DNA of 5,596 bases, taken from the NCBI GenBank assembly GCA_028678715.1, contig JAJRCY010000069.1, positions 1 through 5,596 on the forward strand, in the 5' to 3' direction. Shown here piece after piece: positions 5,532 to 5,596 of the stretch (its first letter is position 1; the number at the start of each line of letters is the position of its first letter). A program made the position numbers and the translations under genes. The stretch is from Methanomicrobiales archaeon. Its GTDB lineage: Archaea; Halobacteriota; Methanomicrobia; Methanomicrobiales; JACTUA01. The notes under the pieces are model-generated. The model worked only from the letters and a program-made list of their open reading frames with translations, was not told the DNA's origin and did no database searches.

Positions 5532-5596
5532 TCACACCTCCGGGGTCATGGAGGAGATCAGGATTACGAACATCACGCTCCCGAAGGGCACGATCA
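5532..5596 (-). CDS. 3' end of a second membrane protein, probably a TadC/GspF partner (partial)
   Basis: The minus strand reads IVPFGSVMFVILISSM then TPEV and TGA at 5534-5532, a hydrophobic C-terminal helix; the rest is outside the window. The gene ends one base before the TadC-like start and carries that gene's ribosome binding site. Archaeal pilus operons often hold two adjacent TadC-like genes after the ATPase gene, so a TadC partner is the best guess, but 20 residues cannot prove it. Confidence 0.6.
   Translation of the reverse strand, partial: IVPFGSVMFVILISSMTPEV
5535..5541 (-). promoter_or_regulatory. Strong Shine-Dalgarno site GGAGGTG for the TadC-like gene
   Basis: GGAGGTG on the minus strand overlaps the last codons of the upstream gene and sits four bases before ATG 5530. 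It decides the start and contrasts with cobQ, the reductase and SUI1, which have no such site. Confidence 0.75.

Overview
The window looks like a piece of a GC-rich chromosome from a methanogenic euryarchaeon, most likely of the order Methanomicrobiales. The evidence is an archaeal SUI1/aIF1 with an N-terminal cysteine cluster, a short archaeal TadC/GspF-like pilus platform protein, cobyric acid synthase next to a B12-dependent ribonucleotide reductase, AT-rich archaeal TATA boxes about 29 bp upstream of start codons, and GGAGGTG-type Shine-Dalgarno sites on internal operon genes. The genus cannot be fixed from the sequence alone.

Layout: (1) 1-345 (+): the last codons of a possible upstream gene, then a small cysteine-rich protein of unknown function (85-345). 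(2) 346-829: an intergenic stretch of about 480 bp with no convincing gene, packed with G-run/C-run hairpins. Its core (423-658) is bounded by 16-bp inverted repeats and contains a perfect 24-bp palindrome. Another partial repeat copy lies at 727-741. It looks like a REPIN/MITE-like non-coding element or remnant. (3) 830-2302 (-): cobyric acid synthase (cobQ/cbiP). (4) 2303-2359: a 57-bp divergent promoter region with a single near-symmetric TATA box. (5) 2360-4003 (+): a compact adenosylcobalamin-dependent (class II) ribonucleotide reductase. (6) 4045-4350 (+): translation initiation factor aIF1/SUI1 with its own TATA box. (7) 4351-4495: convergent intergenic region with a T-run on each strand. 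(8) 4496-5530 (-): TadC/GspF-like membrane protein, preceded on the same strand by the 3' end of a second membrane protein (5532-5596), probably its TadC partner.

The most coherent story is the divergent pair. CobQ makes adenosylcobyric acid, an intermediate of the coenzyme B12 pathway, and the gene facing away from it encodes a reductase that needs that coenzyme to make deoxynucleotides. One TATA box sits about 29 bp from both start codons, and neither gene has a Shine-Dalgarno site. This suggests shared, near-leaderless divergent transcription. The aIF1 gene repeats the same geometry. The TadC-like genes belong to a separate pilus or secretion operon that continues beyond the right edge.
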